Below the pieces are notes generated by a model. The model worked only from the letters and a program-made list of their open reading frames with translations. It was not told the DNA's origin and ran no database searches. DNA of 64,000 bases from SXRF01 sp038043465. GTDB taxonomy: Bacteria; Pseudomonadota; Alphaproteobacteria; Rickettsiales; SXRF01. Shown piece after piece: positions 1 through 8,012 of the stretch. Every line of letters starts with the position of its first letter. The first letter of the stretch is position 1. The stretch is taken from positions 1 through 64,000 of the forward strand of contig JBBTBX010000004.1 of the NCBI GenBank assembly GCA_038043465.1. Direction: 5' to 3'. The position numbers and the translations under genes are program-made.

Positions 1-91
1 TTCCATAGCAACACAGCCTTACAGCAAGTGTTGCACTTCAGTCTAGAACTGGGTCTAGTATAAAACACTGTTAGCTAGGCTCAATGCAATT

Positions 92-1006
92 ATGTGCTGT
101 TCTATGAATCAAAAACAAGTGTGGCGGAATAGATATGGGTTTACCTTAGTAGAACTTTCCATTGCGCTAGTAATTATTGGTCTGGTTATTGGCGGGGTGA
201 TGGTGGGGCAAGATCTGGTCTTGGCATCAAAAAACAGGGCGCAGATAAATCAAATAGGTGACATAGAAACACAAATTAATACATTTCGGGTAAAATATAA
301 TTGCCTGCCAGGTGATTGTGCTGATGCAACTAATCTTTTCGGCTCTGGCACGGTAACTTATGATGCCAATAATATTGGCTGTAACGGCACTGTTTGCAAT
401 GGAAACAATGATGGCATTATAAAATCTGCTTATCAAAGTATAACCTATTATGGGGCTGGAGAATGTCTGGAGCCATCGATTGGAAGCGAGGTTTCCCAGT
501 TATTCAAGCAATTGTCCCTTGCTGGGTTTGGCGATTATACCAGGGGTACTTTAAATATAAGTGCAGGGGTAATTGGAAGGGATGTTCCTTTTGCAAAATA
601 TGGTAATGGTACAGGAATTTATGTATCTTGTCTTGCCAGCAATCTTCGCCCTATTTTAACGCCCGGGTTTCTACGCAGGGGAAATATAATAGTCATAGGG
701 GCAGCAGCAGGTGGATCAACCAGAATAGGGTATTCTGTAAACTCTTACAGTTTGTCATATGGATGGGGATGGGGAATTGGTCCTGTTGGTTCTATTAATC
801 CTGTTGGAATTCCTGCTGATACAGCAAGAACTATTGATGAAAAAATAGATGACGGAAAACCAAGTAGTGGAAAGTTTGGTGTTATAGCCGGTAGTAGCGT
901 TGAGTGCGATAATGCTCTTCTTTCAGAAGGCGGTCTACCACTGATTAGTTCATATCCAAGCCCATCTGTTGTTTGTGATGTTACAGTTGGTAAAAAAATT
1001 GACTAA
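92..1006 (+). CDS. Orphan prepilin-like protein, subtype 1 (P1)
   Basis: Type IV pilin/pseudopilin-like secreted subunit. A short basic leader ends in RYG, followed by the class III signal FTLVELS with Glu at +5 and a hydrophobic helix rich in Val, Ile and Gly; prepilin peptidase should cut after the Gly. The globular part is Cys-rich, with CLPGDC near residue 70 and a C-terminal VVCDVTVGKK. It shares these motifs and the IDEKIDDGKP stretch with the prepilin at 28590-29483. An alternative ATG at 104 gives a 12-residue leader; no clear ribosome site decides between them. No pilus assembly gene adjoins it. The pilin class is secure; whether it forms a pilus, a competence fibre or a secretion pseudopilus is unknown. 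Confidence 0.85.
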   Translation: MCCSMNQKQVWRNRYGFTLVELSIALVIIGLVIGGVMVGQDLVLASKNRAQINQIGDIETQINTFRVKYNCLPGDCADATNLFGSGTVTYDANNIGCNGTVCNGNNDGIIKSAYQSITYYGAGECLEPSIGSEVSQLFKQLSLAGFGDYTRGTLNISAGVIGRDVPFAKYGNGTGIYVSCLASNLRPILTPGFLRRGNIIVIGAAAGGSTRIGYSVNSYSLSYGWGWGIGPVGSINPVGIPADTARTIDEKIDDGKPSSGKFGVIAGSSVECDNALLSEGGLPLISSYPSPSVVCDVTVGKKID

Positions 1007-1015
1007 GATTTTCGT

Positions 1016-1336
1016 TTAAATCTCATTTATCTTGGAAGCCACAATGAAATCGTTTTTATGCAGTCCGCCGACATCGTGGGTCATAATGCGGATTTTGACA
1101 TAGCCCCAACCGAAACTGATATCGGGATGATGATTTTCCTGTTGGGCTATGGCAGCAATTTTGTTCGCAAGCAGCAACGCACTATCAAAATCAGGGAAGC
1201 TGTATTTGCGGAAAATCGCTTTTCCACCATGCGCTAATGCCCAGCCGCCAAGTTGCCCGAGCATAGCTTTTGCATCTTTTTCACTAATGGCAGTTTCACC
1301 TTTTTCAACTGCTACACAATTTTGTTTAGAGAGCAT
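1016..1336 (-). CDS. phhB: 4a-hydroxytetrahydrobiopterin dehydratase (PCD/DCoH family)
   Basis: Small cytosolic enzyme that dehydrates 4a-hydroxytetrahydrobiopterin to recycle pterin cofactor; in bacteria without phenylalanine hydroxylase it may serve molybdopterin or folate-related chemistry. The full-length 106-residue protein carries the family pattern ENHHPDISFGWGYVKI at about residues 67-82, with the catalytic His pair, and a late THDVGGLHKNDF segment supplying the third His. It ends ten bases from the prepilin stop, so the two genes converge. No partner hydroxylase is seen in the window. Family assignment is firm; the physiological substrate is inferred. Confidence 0.9.
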   Translation of the reverse strand: MLSKQNCVAVEKGETAISEKDAKAMLGQLGGWALAHGGKAIFRKYSFPDFDSALLLANKIAAIAQQENHHPDISFGWGYVKIRIMTHDVGGLHKNDFIVASKINEI

Positions 1337-1466
1337 TTATTTTACCTTGGCATTATAATTGCATTTAATTCCTTTAAGGAAATTTTCTAAAAAACTTATA
1401 GCTAATAAATAAAAAATAAGCTAGGTTTTTATAAACTAGGCAATATTTACCTATTTAGGAGAAATT

Positions 1467-1877
1467 GTGGATTTTGGCTCTATACCTTTATTTGGCTTGA
1501 TGAAGTCTAAGCTGGCTTATATGTCGCAGCGACAGAGCGTACTTGCCCAGAATATAGCTAATGCCGATACTCCTGATTATCAGGCGCGGGATATACAAAC
1601 TCCAAATTTCAAAAAGATGGTTTCTAATGCGAGTGGTAAGTTGCAATTAAAAGCTACCAATGAAAAGCATTTCTTAGGCCTTGGTGGTTCTTCTAACAGT
1701 TCACAGCTTATAAAGCGTGATTCTACTTATGAGCGTAATCCCAATGGTAATAATGTGGTGATTGAAGAAGAAATGGCAAAGGTTGCTGAGAATCAGGCTG
1801 AGTACCAGAAAGTTCTGAATATATACCGAAAATCGGTTGATATGTTTAAAACGGCTATTGGTAAAAATAACGGGTAG
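1467..1877 (+). CDS. flgB: Flagellar basal-body rod protein FlgB
   Basis: Proximal rod subunit of the flagellar basal body, exported by the flagellar type III apparatus. The N-terminus has the rod-protein signature ending QNIANADTPDYQARD (about residues 28-42), and the C-terminal third is the amphipathic helix NQAEYQKVLNIYRKSVDMFK that packs with the N-terminal helix. The length of 136 aa is normal. The start is a GTG preceded by AGGAG six bases upstream. It opens a run with flgC, fliE and fliQ. The stop codon is the first triplet of a small inverted repeat related to the dispersed elements described below. Confidence 0.95.
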   Translation: MDFGSIPLFGLMKSKLAYMSQRQSVLAQNIANADTPDYQARDIQTPNFKKMVSNASGKLQLKATNEKHFLGLGGSSNSSQLIKRDSTYERNPNGNNVVIEEEMAKVAENQAEYQKVLNIYRKSVDMFKTAIGKNNG

Positions 1878-1898
1878 TTCTTATTTGGAATAACTATA
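1875..1898. repeat. Solo half-palindrome, likely remnant of dispersed element
   Basis: TAGTTCTTATTTGGAATAAC plus CTATA form an imperfect inverted repeat. The string TAGTTCTTATTTGGAAT recurs exactly in the terminal hairpin of the element at 3043-3193, so this looks like a remnant or solo hairpin of that family. It begins at the flgB stop codon and lies just upstream of the flgC ribosome site (GAAGGGG). Confidence 0.5.
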
Positions 1899-1911
1899 GA
1901 AGGGGTGAATT

Positions 1912-2319
1912 ATGCAGTTATCAGATGCTCTGGCTATTGCTTCTTCCGGGATGAAAGCACAAGGTGACCGTCTGCGCGTGGTTGCGGAAAATATCGCCAA
2001 TGTTGATTCGACAGGCAGAACGCCGGACGAATTGCCATATCGCCGTAAAGTAGTTATTTTTCAGAATATGCTTGATAAAGATCTCGGCATCAACACGGTC
2101 AAAGTCACCAGCCGTAAGCCCGATATGTCAGAATTTCAGAAAAAATATGATCCTACCCATCCGGCAGCGGATGAAAAAGGCTACGTGCTTTACCCTAATG
2201 TAACAAGCATAGTGGAAATGATGGATATGCGTGAAGCAAGAAGAGGCTATGAGGCGAATTTGAATGTGATTGAAGTATCCAAATCCATGCTTTCGCGGAC
2301 GCTTGATTTATTAAGATAA
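1912..2319 (+). CDS. flgC: Flagellar basal-body rod protein FlgC
   Basis: Second proximal rod subunit. It begins with the conserved rod helix (ALAIASSGMKAQGDRLRVVAENIANVDST over residues 6-34; the ENIAN motif is diagnostic) and ends with the YEANLNVIEVSKSMLSRTLDLL amphipathic helix. The 135-residue length matches FlgC. It lies 34 bases after flgB, with GAAGGGG as ribosome site, and 23 bases before fliE, so co-transcription is likely. Its codon use looks like flgB and fliE; there is no sign of recent acquisition. Confidence 0.96.
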   Translation: MQLSDALAIASSGMKAQGDRLRVVAENIANVDSTGRTPDELPYRRKVVIFQNMLDKDLGINTVKVTSRKPDMSEFQKKYDPTHPAADEKGYVLYPNVTSIVEMMDMREARRGYEANLNVIEVSKSMLSRTLDLLR

Positions 2320-2342
2320 AATTAGAGATAGGAAGATAAGAA

Positions 2343-2657
2343 ATGAGTATAAATGCATTATCGGCAGCTAATGCCTATCGCAGCCAGCTTAAATTACAAA
2401 ATGATATAGTTGATTCTGCGGCGCAGGATGAAACAAATAAATCATCCTTTTCCAACATGCTGAAAGATGGCTTGCAGAATGCCATTGATACCCAGTATAA
2501 AACTGAGGGAGTGAAAATGGAAGCACTCACCGGAAAAGTTGACTTGTCGGATTTGGTTACTGCGATTACCAATGCTGAGTTGTCATTAAATACAGTAATT
2601 GCGGTGCGTGACAAGGTTATAGGTGCGTATCAGGACATAATCCGGATGCCGATGTAA
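2343..2657 (+). CDS. fliE: Flagellar hook-basal body protein FliE
   Basis: Adaptor joining the MS ring to the proximal rod. The 104-residue length is typical. The conserved C-terminal half, with LSDLVTAITNAELSLNTVIAVRDKVIGAYQDIIRMPM (residues about 68-104), carries the V..IRDKV..AYQ.I..M.I family signature; the N-terminal third is variable, as expected. The start follows a GATAGGAAGATAAG ribosome site. The stop codon overlaps the left arm of a large inverted repeat that separates it from fliQ. Flagellar genes beyond this set (flhB, fliP, motor and hook genes) are not in the window. Confidence 0.93.
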   Translation: MSINALSAANAYRSQLKLQNDIVDSAAQDETNKSSFSNMLKDGLQNAIDTQYKTEGVKMEALTGKVDLSDLVTAITNAELSLNTVIAVRDKVIGAYQDIIRMPM

Positions 2658-2720
2658 ACTCCATCCCTCGCGCTTTTTGCAGGAGCGAGTTTAGAAGTTA
2701 TAAATTAGTTTGATGGAGTT
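2657..2720. repeat. Nested inverted repeat between fliE and fliQ that includes the fliQ ribosome site
   Basis: Outer arms AACTCCATC (2657-2665) and GATGGAGTT (2712-2720) pair perfectly; an inner CTCGC/GCGAG hairpin with a Cys/T-rich loop sits between them. The GGAG that serves fliQ (ATG at 2724) lies inside the right arm, so folding of the transcript would hide it. This could be a translational control hairpin or a decayed mobile palindrome. Confidence 0.65.
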
Positions 2721-2723
2721 ACA

Positions 2724-2990
2724 ATGGAAACTGCTGAGGTATTGGAAGTAATCCGTGACGGTATATATGTTTTGGTGATTATATCAGCACCGGTGATGAT
2801 TACGGCTCTGGTGGTTGGCCTTATAATAGCGGTGATACAGGCACTAACCCAGATTCAGGAAGCAACGCTTACTTTCGTGCCAAAAGTTCTCGCCATGCTT
2901 CTGGTGCTGGTGCTTACCATGCCCTTTATAATTGAGGAGATTACCGGCCTTAATAACCGCTTGTTTGAAAAAATCGTGCATATCGAATAG
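2724..2990 (+). CDS. fliQ: Flagellar export apparatus protein FliQ
   Basis: Inner-membrane subunit of the flagellar type III export gate, which forms a helical channel with FliP and FliR. The 88-residue protein has the two expected membrane helices (about 16-38 and 54-74) separated by the conserved IQALTQIQEATLTFVPK loop, the best-known FliQ motif. The ribosome site GGAG is part of the right arm of the palindrome directly upstream. It ends the flagellar run; the next 200 bases hold a dispersed hairpin element and then genes on the opposite strand. Confidence 0.95.
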   Translation: METAEVLEVIRDGIYVLVIISAPVMITALVVGLIIAVIQALTQIQEATLTFVPKVLAMLLVLVLTMPFIIEEITGLNNRLFEKIVHIE

Positions 2991-3042
2991 GATTCTTGTC
3001 ATAACTGTATATTTTATACCATCACAAAGTGGGATTAAAAAT

Positions 3043-3193
3043 CTATAGTCGTTATGCATAAGAATTATACATAAAGACTATGAAAATCGAGTTTGAAAGA
3101 CCGATATTGGCTTCGCCGCCCTTCGGGTCCGCGCCGTAGGCAGCGTATCTTCAAACAAGAACTGTATAGTTCTTATTTGGAATTGTTATAGTA
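3043..3193 (-). repeat. Dispersed three-hairpin element, copy B1
   Basis: Read on the minus strand: a hairpin with arms around CCAAATAAGAACTATACAG / TTCTTGTTTG, then the family core (TACGCTGCCTACGGCG... ATCGGTCTTTCAAACTCGAT), then a second hairpin with ATAGTC/GACTAT arms at the other end. The core contains an extra GGCGAAGCC / GGGTCC-type insertion compared with other copies. It fills most of the gap between fliQ and the pilU-like gene, four bases from the latter's stop. Confidence 0.75.
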
Positions 3194-3197
3194 GTGC

Positions 3198-4331
3198 TTA
3201 GAATTGTGGTTTTTCCTTAACATCTAATGACATCGGAGAGATTAATCTGGAACCACCCATAGATTTTCCCATTTCATATTGCTTGATAATAAGGCGCAGA
3301 TTTGCTGGATTATCCGACTCAGCTATTGCCACCTGCTCAGTAATAATGCCACTAGTGTATAACACAAACAACGCCTGCTCAAAAGTCTGCATTCCAGAAT
3401 CGTTCCCTTTTTCAATATGTTCACGAATTTCCTTGATACGACCTTCGGCGATTAAATCACGTATTATTCCAATATTAAGCAGTATTTCAACAGCAATGCT
3501 ACGTTCTCCATGCCTGTTTAAAATCAGACGTTGTGAAAGAATGGCTTTTAGATTAAGAGATAAATTCAATGAAATTTGCTTATGTTTTTCCTCCGGAAAG
3601 AAATTTAACACGCGCTCAATAGCTTGATTGGCATTGTTAGCGTGCAGGGTTGCGATACACAAATGTCCGGTTTCTGAGAAAACTAGAGCATGTTCCATTG
3701 TTTCGCGGTCGCGTATTTCACCGATGACGATAACATCAGGAGATTGGCGCAAGGTGTTTTTAAGGGCGATTCCAAAAGAATAAGTGTCGATACCGACATC
3801 ACGCTGAGTGAATATGCATTTATTATGTTCGTGGACAAATTCGATGGGGTCTTCAATAGTTACAATATGACCATTGCCGTTAATATTCCGATGTTCAAGT
3901 ATTGAGGCAAGAGATGTTGATTTGCCTGAGCCAGTTGCGCCAACCAGTAATATTAACCCTCGCTTTTCTAAAACCAGATCACCATATATTTTCGGCAGAT
4001 CCAAATTTTCTATTGTAGGAATATCAGTGCGGATACGGCGTAAAACAATACCTATTTGTTTGCGTTGACGGAATATATTCATCCTGAAACGGGCTTCGTT
4101 CCATACTATAGCGGTATTATATTCAAGGGTTGATTCAAATTCTAATATTGCCTCTTCAGTTAGTAACTCTTTAAGTATAACGTCCATATCATTTTGAGTC
4201 AGGCGTTCTTCAGAGAGATTCTCAATTTTATTTCCGAAGCGGAAGCCTGGAGGCGCACCAACTGTCAGGTAGCAATCCGAAGCATTGTTTTGCAGAAAAT
4301 CTGCAAGTATTGAATTTATTTGAATAGGCAT
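3198..4331 (-). CDS. pilU: PilT-family retraction ATPase, PilU-like
   Basis: Cytoplasmic hexameric ATPase of the PilT/GspE superfamily, expected to assist pilus retraction. Seen: Walker A GATGSGKST near residue 131, Asp box and Walker B region DVIVIGEIRDRETMEHAL, and the His box TLHANNANQAIERVLNFFP, in a 377-residue protein. The HANNANQAIERV and RETMEHAL wording is PilU-like rather than PilT-like. It starts immediately after the stop of the pilT gene, so the two are translationally linked. The C-terminal 20 residues (SRLISPMSLDVKEKPQF) extend past the ATPase core. The choice of PilU over a second PilT is inference. Confidence 0.85.
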   Translation of the reverse strand: MPIQINSILADFLQNNASDCYLTVGAPPGFRFGNKIENLSEERLTQNDMDVILKELLTEEAILEFESTLEYNTAIVWNEARFRMNIFRQRKQIGIVLRRIRTDIPTIENLDLPKIYGDLVLEKRGLILLVGATGSGKSTSLASILEHRNINGNGHIVTIEDPIEFVHEHNKCIFTQRDVGIDTYSFGIALKNTLRQSPDVIVIGEIRDRETMEHALVFSETGHLCIATLHANNANQAIERVLNFFPEEKHKQISLNLSLNLKAILSQRLILNRHGERSIAVEILLNIGIIRDLIAEGRIKEIREHIEKGNDSGMQTFEQALFVLYTSGIITEQVAIAESDNPANLRLIIKQYEMGKSMGGSRLISPMSLDVKEKPQF

Positions 4332-5450
4332 TTAAAACCCACTTTGTTTATTTCTGATAGTATTGTTACCGGTATGATCACCAGATTTGCTGGCGCGTTC
4401 CATTAAATTTTCTGAATCATCGGATGTACTGGTACTTAGGGCAGAGCGTGCTGTTTCTTCCGATATTATATTCTGATTAAGAAGACCATAGATGCAATCC
4501 TTCATAGTGGTCATGCCAATTTTAGAACCCATTTGAATTAAAGAATAAAGTTGTGAGATGCGGGCTTCGCGGATAAGGTTGCGCACAGCAGGTGTTCCCA
4601 GCATGATTTCATGGGCCGGGACTCTGCCACCCTCCTTGCTTTTGAGGAGTGTTTGCGTAATTACCGCTTCTAATGATATGGAAAGCATGGCGCGTACCAT
4701 TTCCTTATCGGCGGCAGGGAATACGTCGATAATACGGTCAATAGTTTTAGGGGCGGAGTTAGTATGCAGTGTTCCCATCACCAAGTGTCCGGTTTCGGCA
4801 GCGGTTAATGCCAGCTGGATTGTTTCCATATCACGCAACTCGCCAACCAGAATAACGTCAGGGTCTTCACGCAGGGCACTACGCAGGGCTTTGGTAAAGG
4901 AACGGGTATTCCTTCCAACTTCACGCTGGTTGATTAAAGATTTTTTGGAAGCGTGGATAAACTCCACTGGATCCTCAATAGTTATGATATGCTTGGCATC
5001 ATTAGTATTTATATGGTTTATCATGGCGGCAAGAGTGGTCGACTTACCTGAACCGGTTGGACCAGTAACCAGAATAAGACCTTTATGCAGACCGCATAAT
5101 TTTTTTAGAATTTCTGGAGCGTTTAACTCTTCCAGACTCAGTATCCGGTTTGGGATATTTCTGAGTACTGCTGCTGCACCGTTTAGAGTGTTAAATGCAT
5201 TCACACGAAAACGTAAGTCTTTACCAAAAGAAATGGCAAAATCCAGATCCAGATCGCGTTCATATTCTGCCCTTTGTTGTTCGGTCATGATAGAATAGAG
5301 CATCTGTTTAATATCTTCGGCAGATAGGGAATCGCCCTTATAAGGAGTCATATCGCCGTTAATACGCAAAATTGGTGGACTACCGGCAGATAAATGCAAG
5401 TCGGAGGCTTTGTTTTTCTGGGTAAAAATCAACAGGTCAGTAATTTCCAC
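4332..5450 (-). CDS. pilT: Twitching motility / pilus retraction ATPase PilT
   Basis: Motor that depolymerises type IV pili. The N-terminal PAS-like domain with NKASDLHLSAGSPPILRINGD is followed by Walker A GPTGSGKSTT (about residue 132), Walker B DVILVGELRDMETIQLAL and the His box MGTLHTNSAPKTIDRIIDVFP. The usual AIRNLIRE element appears as AVRNLIREARISQLYSLIQMG. The length of 372 is slightly above the common ~345 because of a polar tail. It lies 57 bases after an OstA/TPR gene and directly before the pilU-like gene, all on the minus strand. The retraction motors are here, but the assembly ATPase PilB, platform PilC and peptidase PilD are not in this window. Confidence 0.92.
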   Translation of the reverse strand: MEITDLLIFTQKNKASDLHLSAGSPPILRINGDMTPYKGDSLSAEDIKQMLYSIMTEQQRAEYERDLDLDFAISFGKDLRFRVNAFNTLNGAAAVLRNIPNRILSLEELNAPEILKKLCGLHKGLILVTGPTGSGKSTTLAAMINHINTNDAKHIITIEDPVEFIHASKKSLINQREVGRNTRSFTKALRSALREDPDVILVGELRDMETIQLALTAAETGHLVMGTLHTNSAPKTIDRIIDVFPAADKEMVRAMLSISLEAVITQTLLKSKEGGRVPAHEIMLGTPAVRNLIREARISQLYSLIQMGSKIGMTTMKDCIYGLLNQNIISEETARSALSTSTSDDSENLMERASKSGDHTGNNTIRNKQSGF

Positions 5451-5507
5451 GAAAACCTCCTAAAATGACTTAAAGCCAAATCAGGGATTTAAATAATTCC
5501 ATGTGGC

Positions 5508-7427
5508 TTACGGTCTATTAGAGCTAATAAAGGTTAATCTTTGCTGAATATTGCTAATATTTCCTGGAATTTTTTCTCCGCGGTCAGAAGCTTCAACCAA
5601 TTGTTTGTAAAGTTTTGTTGCTTCATCATAATTCTTCTGTTTATCCAGCATGATAGCTAAGTTATAGCGATAGGTAAGATTTTCCGGTGAGAGAGCAACA
5701 GCACGGAACATTTTGTCGGTTGCCTTGTCATAATCTCCTAATTTTTGATAAATGACAGCAATTTGGGCTGGAATGGTACTGAAGCCCGGATTTTTTGCTT
5801 CCAGCTTTTCCATCTCGCCCAGAGCCTCACGTGGTGCTTCATCGGCAAGCAATACAAGGAAATTGTTAAACCCGTCACGGTGATCTGGGTCTATTGATAA
5901 CAAGCGACCATATAAATGACGAGCTTTGTCAAGTTGTCTTGCCCGGTGATATAATGTTGCCAGACCAAATAAAGCCTGAGTATTGTTTGGAGAATTATCA
6001 AGTATACCCTGATAAGTTGCTATAGCCGCTTCATTTTGTCCGGAAATTGTAGCACTATAAGCTTTTTCCAGCTCATAATCTGTATTTACCTGATAGGGCA
6101 TTTTCTTATCAACCTTAACTCCCAAAGCTTCAGAAGCCCCAGATACAGCAGACTCATTACCTTTAAATAAGTCCTGCATATCGTGAGAGCGTTCGATTTT
6201 AAATGGATTAGTAGAGTTATCTTTTCCTGGTTTTGCTGGAAGTTTTATTTTACTTAACAATTCACGGCTTTTAGGAGATAGCGATTCTTCCGGTTCTGAT
6301 GAAGATTGTTCTACAGCAAGTTTTTCAGCAGGTTTCTCGACTGCCACTTCTTTTTCTTTAATTTTTTCAGTGGATTCAGGTTTTTTTGTATTACTCGTGT
6401 CTGCATTTTTCTGAGGATTATTCTCTTTCTTTACTGATTTATTTTCTTCAGTTTTTGCTGCAGGCTTGACTTCAGCTTCTTTCTCGCTGTTTTCTTCTGA
6501 TTTTTTTATAGTTTCTTCTGCCGTACCTTTGGTTATTATATTTTCTATCGCTTTCTGTTCATCATTTTTTTTCTTTTCGACCTCTTTTGAGGCTTCTTCT
6601 GGCAAAGAAATTAGAGGTGTAATAGCTGGTATTGGCGGTGGCACATTTGCAAGCTTAGCCTGTTCTGCACCTGACCCTGTTTCTTTCGTGGCGACAGAAG
6701 CTGTTGCGATGGATACAGGTGTTGTCGGCTCGGCCTGCTTTGTTGCTGGTGTTTTTCCATCCGGTAATTCAATAAGAGGAATGTTTCCGATCACCGGATT
6801 ATTGTCGAGAGTTGCAACATTATCACCGGCAGCAGGGGCAAGACTTGCCAAACGTTCCGCATCATCTTCGGTATTGCTGGCAGTCAGGAAATCAGGGTTC
6901 AGATAGGTGAACATCTTGTCGACTAAAGATTTTTTTCTGTCGCTGGCAGCATAATTCACCATGTGTCCGCTGGGCTTTCTTTCTTCAGCAGCCATGAATG
7001 TATCATTATCTATCATTTGAGCTTTTAATTTATTGATAATGGCTTCCTTGATTCCATTCTTAAGCTCCAGCTTATCAAAAAATGCAACTTTTCCATTGGG
7101 ACTCAGTATTGTCACGTTACCGAGTGCGCGAAGCCTGTTTTTCCTTTGGTCGTATTCTATGAGATCAGCCTTCAGGACGTTTTTATCCTGATGAACTTCT
7201 ACATTGCCTTTTGCCGAGAAAATATTTTCATCCGTGTTATACTCCATTTTATCAGTGGAGAAGCGGCTGATAAATGTAGATGGATTAGGGATGTAGACTT
7301 GTAAAGGAGCAGATCCGGGGCTACTATTACTAGCATATGAAATATGAGAAGAAGACACGAATACACTGCCACAGATGACAAATAAATTCAACATTTTGCG
7401 GTCAATATGTAGTGCTTTATACATCAT
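5508..7427 (-). CDS. Exported protein with OstA/LptA-like domain and C-terminal TPRs
   Basis: Function unknown. A hydrophobic N-terminal segment (about residues 12-32) suggests export. Residues about 55-130 resemble an OstA/LptA repeat: MEYNTDENIFSAKGNVEV, then DLIEYDQRKNRLRALGNVTI, the alternating pattern of LPS-transport beta-jellyrolls. Residues about 270-400 are a Lys/Glu/Pro-rich low-complexity linker. Residues about 455-630 form four or more TPRs (for example ALFGLATLYHRARQLDKARHLYGRLLSIDPDH). The gene is first in a minus-strand run with pilT and the pilU-like gene, so a role in pilus function or surface assembly is a reasonable guess only. This domain pairing is not one I recognise as a named family. 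Confidence 0.7.
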   Translation of the reverse strand: MMYKALHIDRKMLNLFVICGSVFVSSSHISYASNSSPGSAPLQVYIPNPSTFISRFSTDKMEYNTDENIFSAKGNVEVHQDKNVLKADLIEYDQRKNRLRALGNVTILSPNGKVAFFDKLELKNGIKEAIINKLKAQMIDNDTFMAAEERKPSGHMVNYAASDRKKSLVDKMFTYLNPDFLTASNTEDDAERLASLAPAAGDNVATLDNNPVIGNIPLIELPDGKTPATKQAEPTTPVSIATASVATKETGSGAEQAKLANVPPPIPAITPLISLPEEASKEVEKKKNDEQKAIENIITKGTAEETIKKSEENSEKEAEVKPAAKTEENKSVKKENNPQKNADTSNTKKPESTEKIKEKEVAVEKPAEKLAVEQSSSEPEESLSPKSRELLSKIKLPAKPGKDNSTNPFKIERSHDMQDLFKGNESAVSGASEALGVKVDKKMPYQVNTDYELEKAYSATISGQNEAAIATYQGILDNSPNNTQALFGLATLYHRARQLDKARHLYGRLLSIDPDHRDGFNNFLVLLADEAPREALGEMEKLEAKNPGFSTIPAQIAVIYQKLGDYDKATDKMFRAVALSPENLTYRYNLAIMLDKQKNYDEATKLYKQLVEASDRGEKIPGNISNIQQRLTFISSNRP

Positions 7428-7522
7428 ACGGTTTCTATAACATTCACACTAGAAGTAATAATTTTTTACACACAACTATATCTTGTACACGATGATTAAG
7501 TTAAAAAAAACAATAAAATCAC

Positions 7523-7978
7523 TTGGCTTCCATATATTTTTTAAAAAACTGGCACAGTAATTGCAATCAAAAGATTGGCGTCAAGTTATGGAGAAGGTTT
7601 GTGCGGCTGCTGGTTGTCCTGATATTGCAATTGCTCGTAACTGCTAATGCTATAGCGTCTGAGTCAGCTTATGTTCAGTCGCGCCGATTCATGCCGCTTC
7701 CTCCGCCAAAAACTAATTTAAATACGCAGCGTACAGTTAGTCAGGCACCAGCAAAATTTTTTCCGATTACGCAGACTCGTTATCCAATGGCTATACGTTC
7801 TGAGAAAAATAGCGTAGCTGCTGCCATTGTAAAAAATGCTGGTAAAAATACTTTAATGGATAATAATATCAGAGAATTACCGTCTGATTATGCGGTGAAA
7901 TCAGCTTCAGGAAAAAAAATAAATATGTCACAGGATGATGCCAAACAAATAATTTCCATTTTTACCGCAACTGAGTAG
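7523..7978 (+). CDS. Hypothetical exported small protein
   Basis: Not recognised. The frame can open at a TTG at 7523, but the segment RRFVRLLVVLILQLLVTANAIA looks like a signal peptide, and a GTG at 7601 preceded by GGAGAAGG would start just before its hydrophobic core; I consider that start about as likely. The mature part is about 100 residues, basic, with FMPLPPPKTN and no cysteine. It is divergent from the OstA/TPR gene and 34 bases before pyrD, which it may be co-transcribed with. Confidence 0.55.
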   Translation: MASIYFLKNWHSNCNQKIGVKLWRRFVRLLVVLILQLLVTANAIASESAYVQSRRFMPLPPPKTNLNTQRTVSQAPAKFFPITQTRYPMAIRSEKNSVAAAIVKNAGKNTLMDNNIRELPSDYAVKSASGKKINMSQDDAKQIISIFTATE

Positions 7979-8012
7979 AATCGAATAAAATTAGATTAGT
8001 CTGAGAATAGCT

